From Plantago elongata (lineage: Eukaryota > Streptophyta > Magnoliopsida > Lamiales > Plantaginaceae): 64,000 bases of DNA. The notes beneath the pieces are model-generated. The model searched no databases, was not told the DNA's origin, and saw only the letters and a program-made list of their open reading frames with translations. The stretch lies in assembly GCA_036897095.1 (NCBI GenBank), contig JAYMSP010000046.1:1-64000 (forward strand), in the 5' to 3' direction. Position 1 is the first letter of the stretch. Each line of letters begins with the position of its first letter. The position numbers were made by a program, and so were the translations under genes. Positions 63,959-64,000 of this stretch are shown here, one piece after another.

Positions 63959-64000
63959 GTGAGTAATGAGTTTGTACTTAATTCTCTTTGCTATTAGTTT

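Overview
The window is nuclear DNA of a eudicot plant. The evidence is intron-rich genes with GT-AG introns, AT-rich intergenic DNA, a RING-H2 ATL E3 ligase, a class II trehalose-phosphate synthase, a CC-NLR remnant, and many Stowaway-type MITEs. Protein wording and the R1/Rx-like CC-NLR suggest an asterid, possibly Lamiales; that placement is inference. I found no CRISPR, phage or bacterial operon material. Genes were assembled by hand from splice sites and protein-family knowledge; every complete multi-exon model below sums to a multiple of three with no internal stop.

Layout, left to right. 1-6.4 kb: possible 3' tail of an upstream gene, then an intronless ATL-type RING-H2 E3 ligase (+) whose leader carries a 52-bp tandem array, then MITE-rich DNA. 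6.5-20.8 kb: complete gamma subunit of the AP-1 clathrin adaptor (-), 18 coding exons, 874 aa, introns loaded with five Stowaway-like MITEs, a tRNA-derived SINE, a triplicated 260-bp repeat and a fresh inverted copy of its own 3' UTR. 22.4-27.1 kb: class II trehalose-6-phosphate synthase (-), 860 aa, with a 5' UTR intron. 27-30.5 kb: MITEs. 30.6-33.8 kb: spermidine synthase (-), nine exons, 310 aa. 34.4-35.3 kb: remnant of a Helitron PIF1-like helicase. 38-39 kb: last three exons of an SKU5-like multicopper-oxidase-related gene, with no front part. 40.2-42.9 kb: receptor-like kinase with cysteine-rich ectodomain (-), seven exons, 559 aa. 44.4-46.8 kb: ENT1-like equilibrative nucleoside transporter (+), 419 aa. 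48-51.3 kb: gene graveyard with a CC-NLR reduced to its two ends around an LTR-like insert, and a stop-containing dirigent gene. 51.4-54.9 kb: nearly intact 3.47-kb PIF/Harbinger DNA transposon with both of its genes decayed. 58.8-61 kb: ZIP zinc/iron transporter (+), 377 aa. 62.1-64 kb: start of a cyclin T gene (+), running off the window.

The genes do not form one pathway. AP1G (membrane traffic), TPS (sugar signalling), SPDS (polyamines), ENT1 (nucleoside transport), ZIP (metal transport) and CYCT (transcription elongation) are ordinary housekeeping or regulatory genes. The most interesting structure is in the non-coding and decayed DNA: a template-switch-like inverted duplication inside AP1G, a PIF/Harbinger element and its apparent MITE derivative 22 kb apart in the same window, and tandem arrays abutting three gene starts or introns. 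I saw no convincing new biological system.
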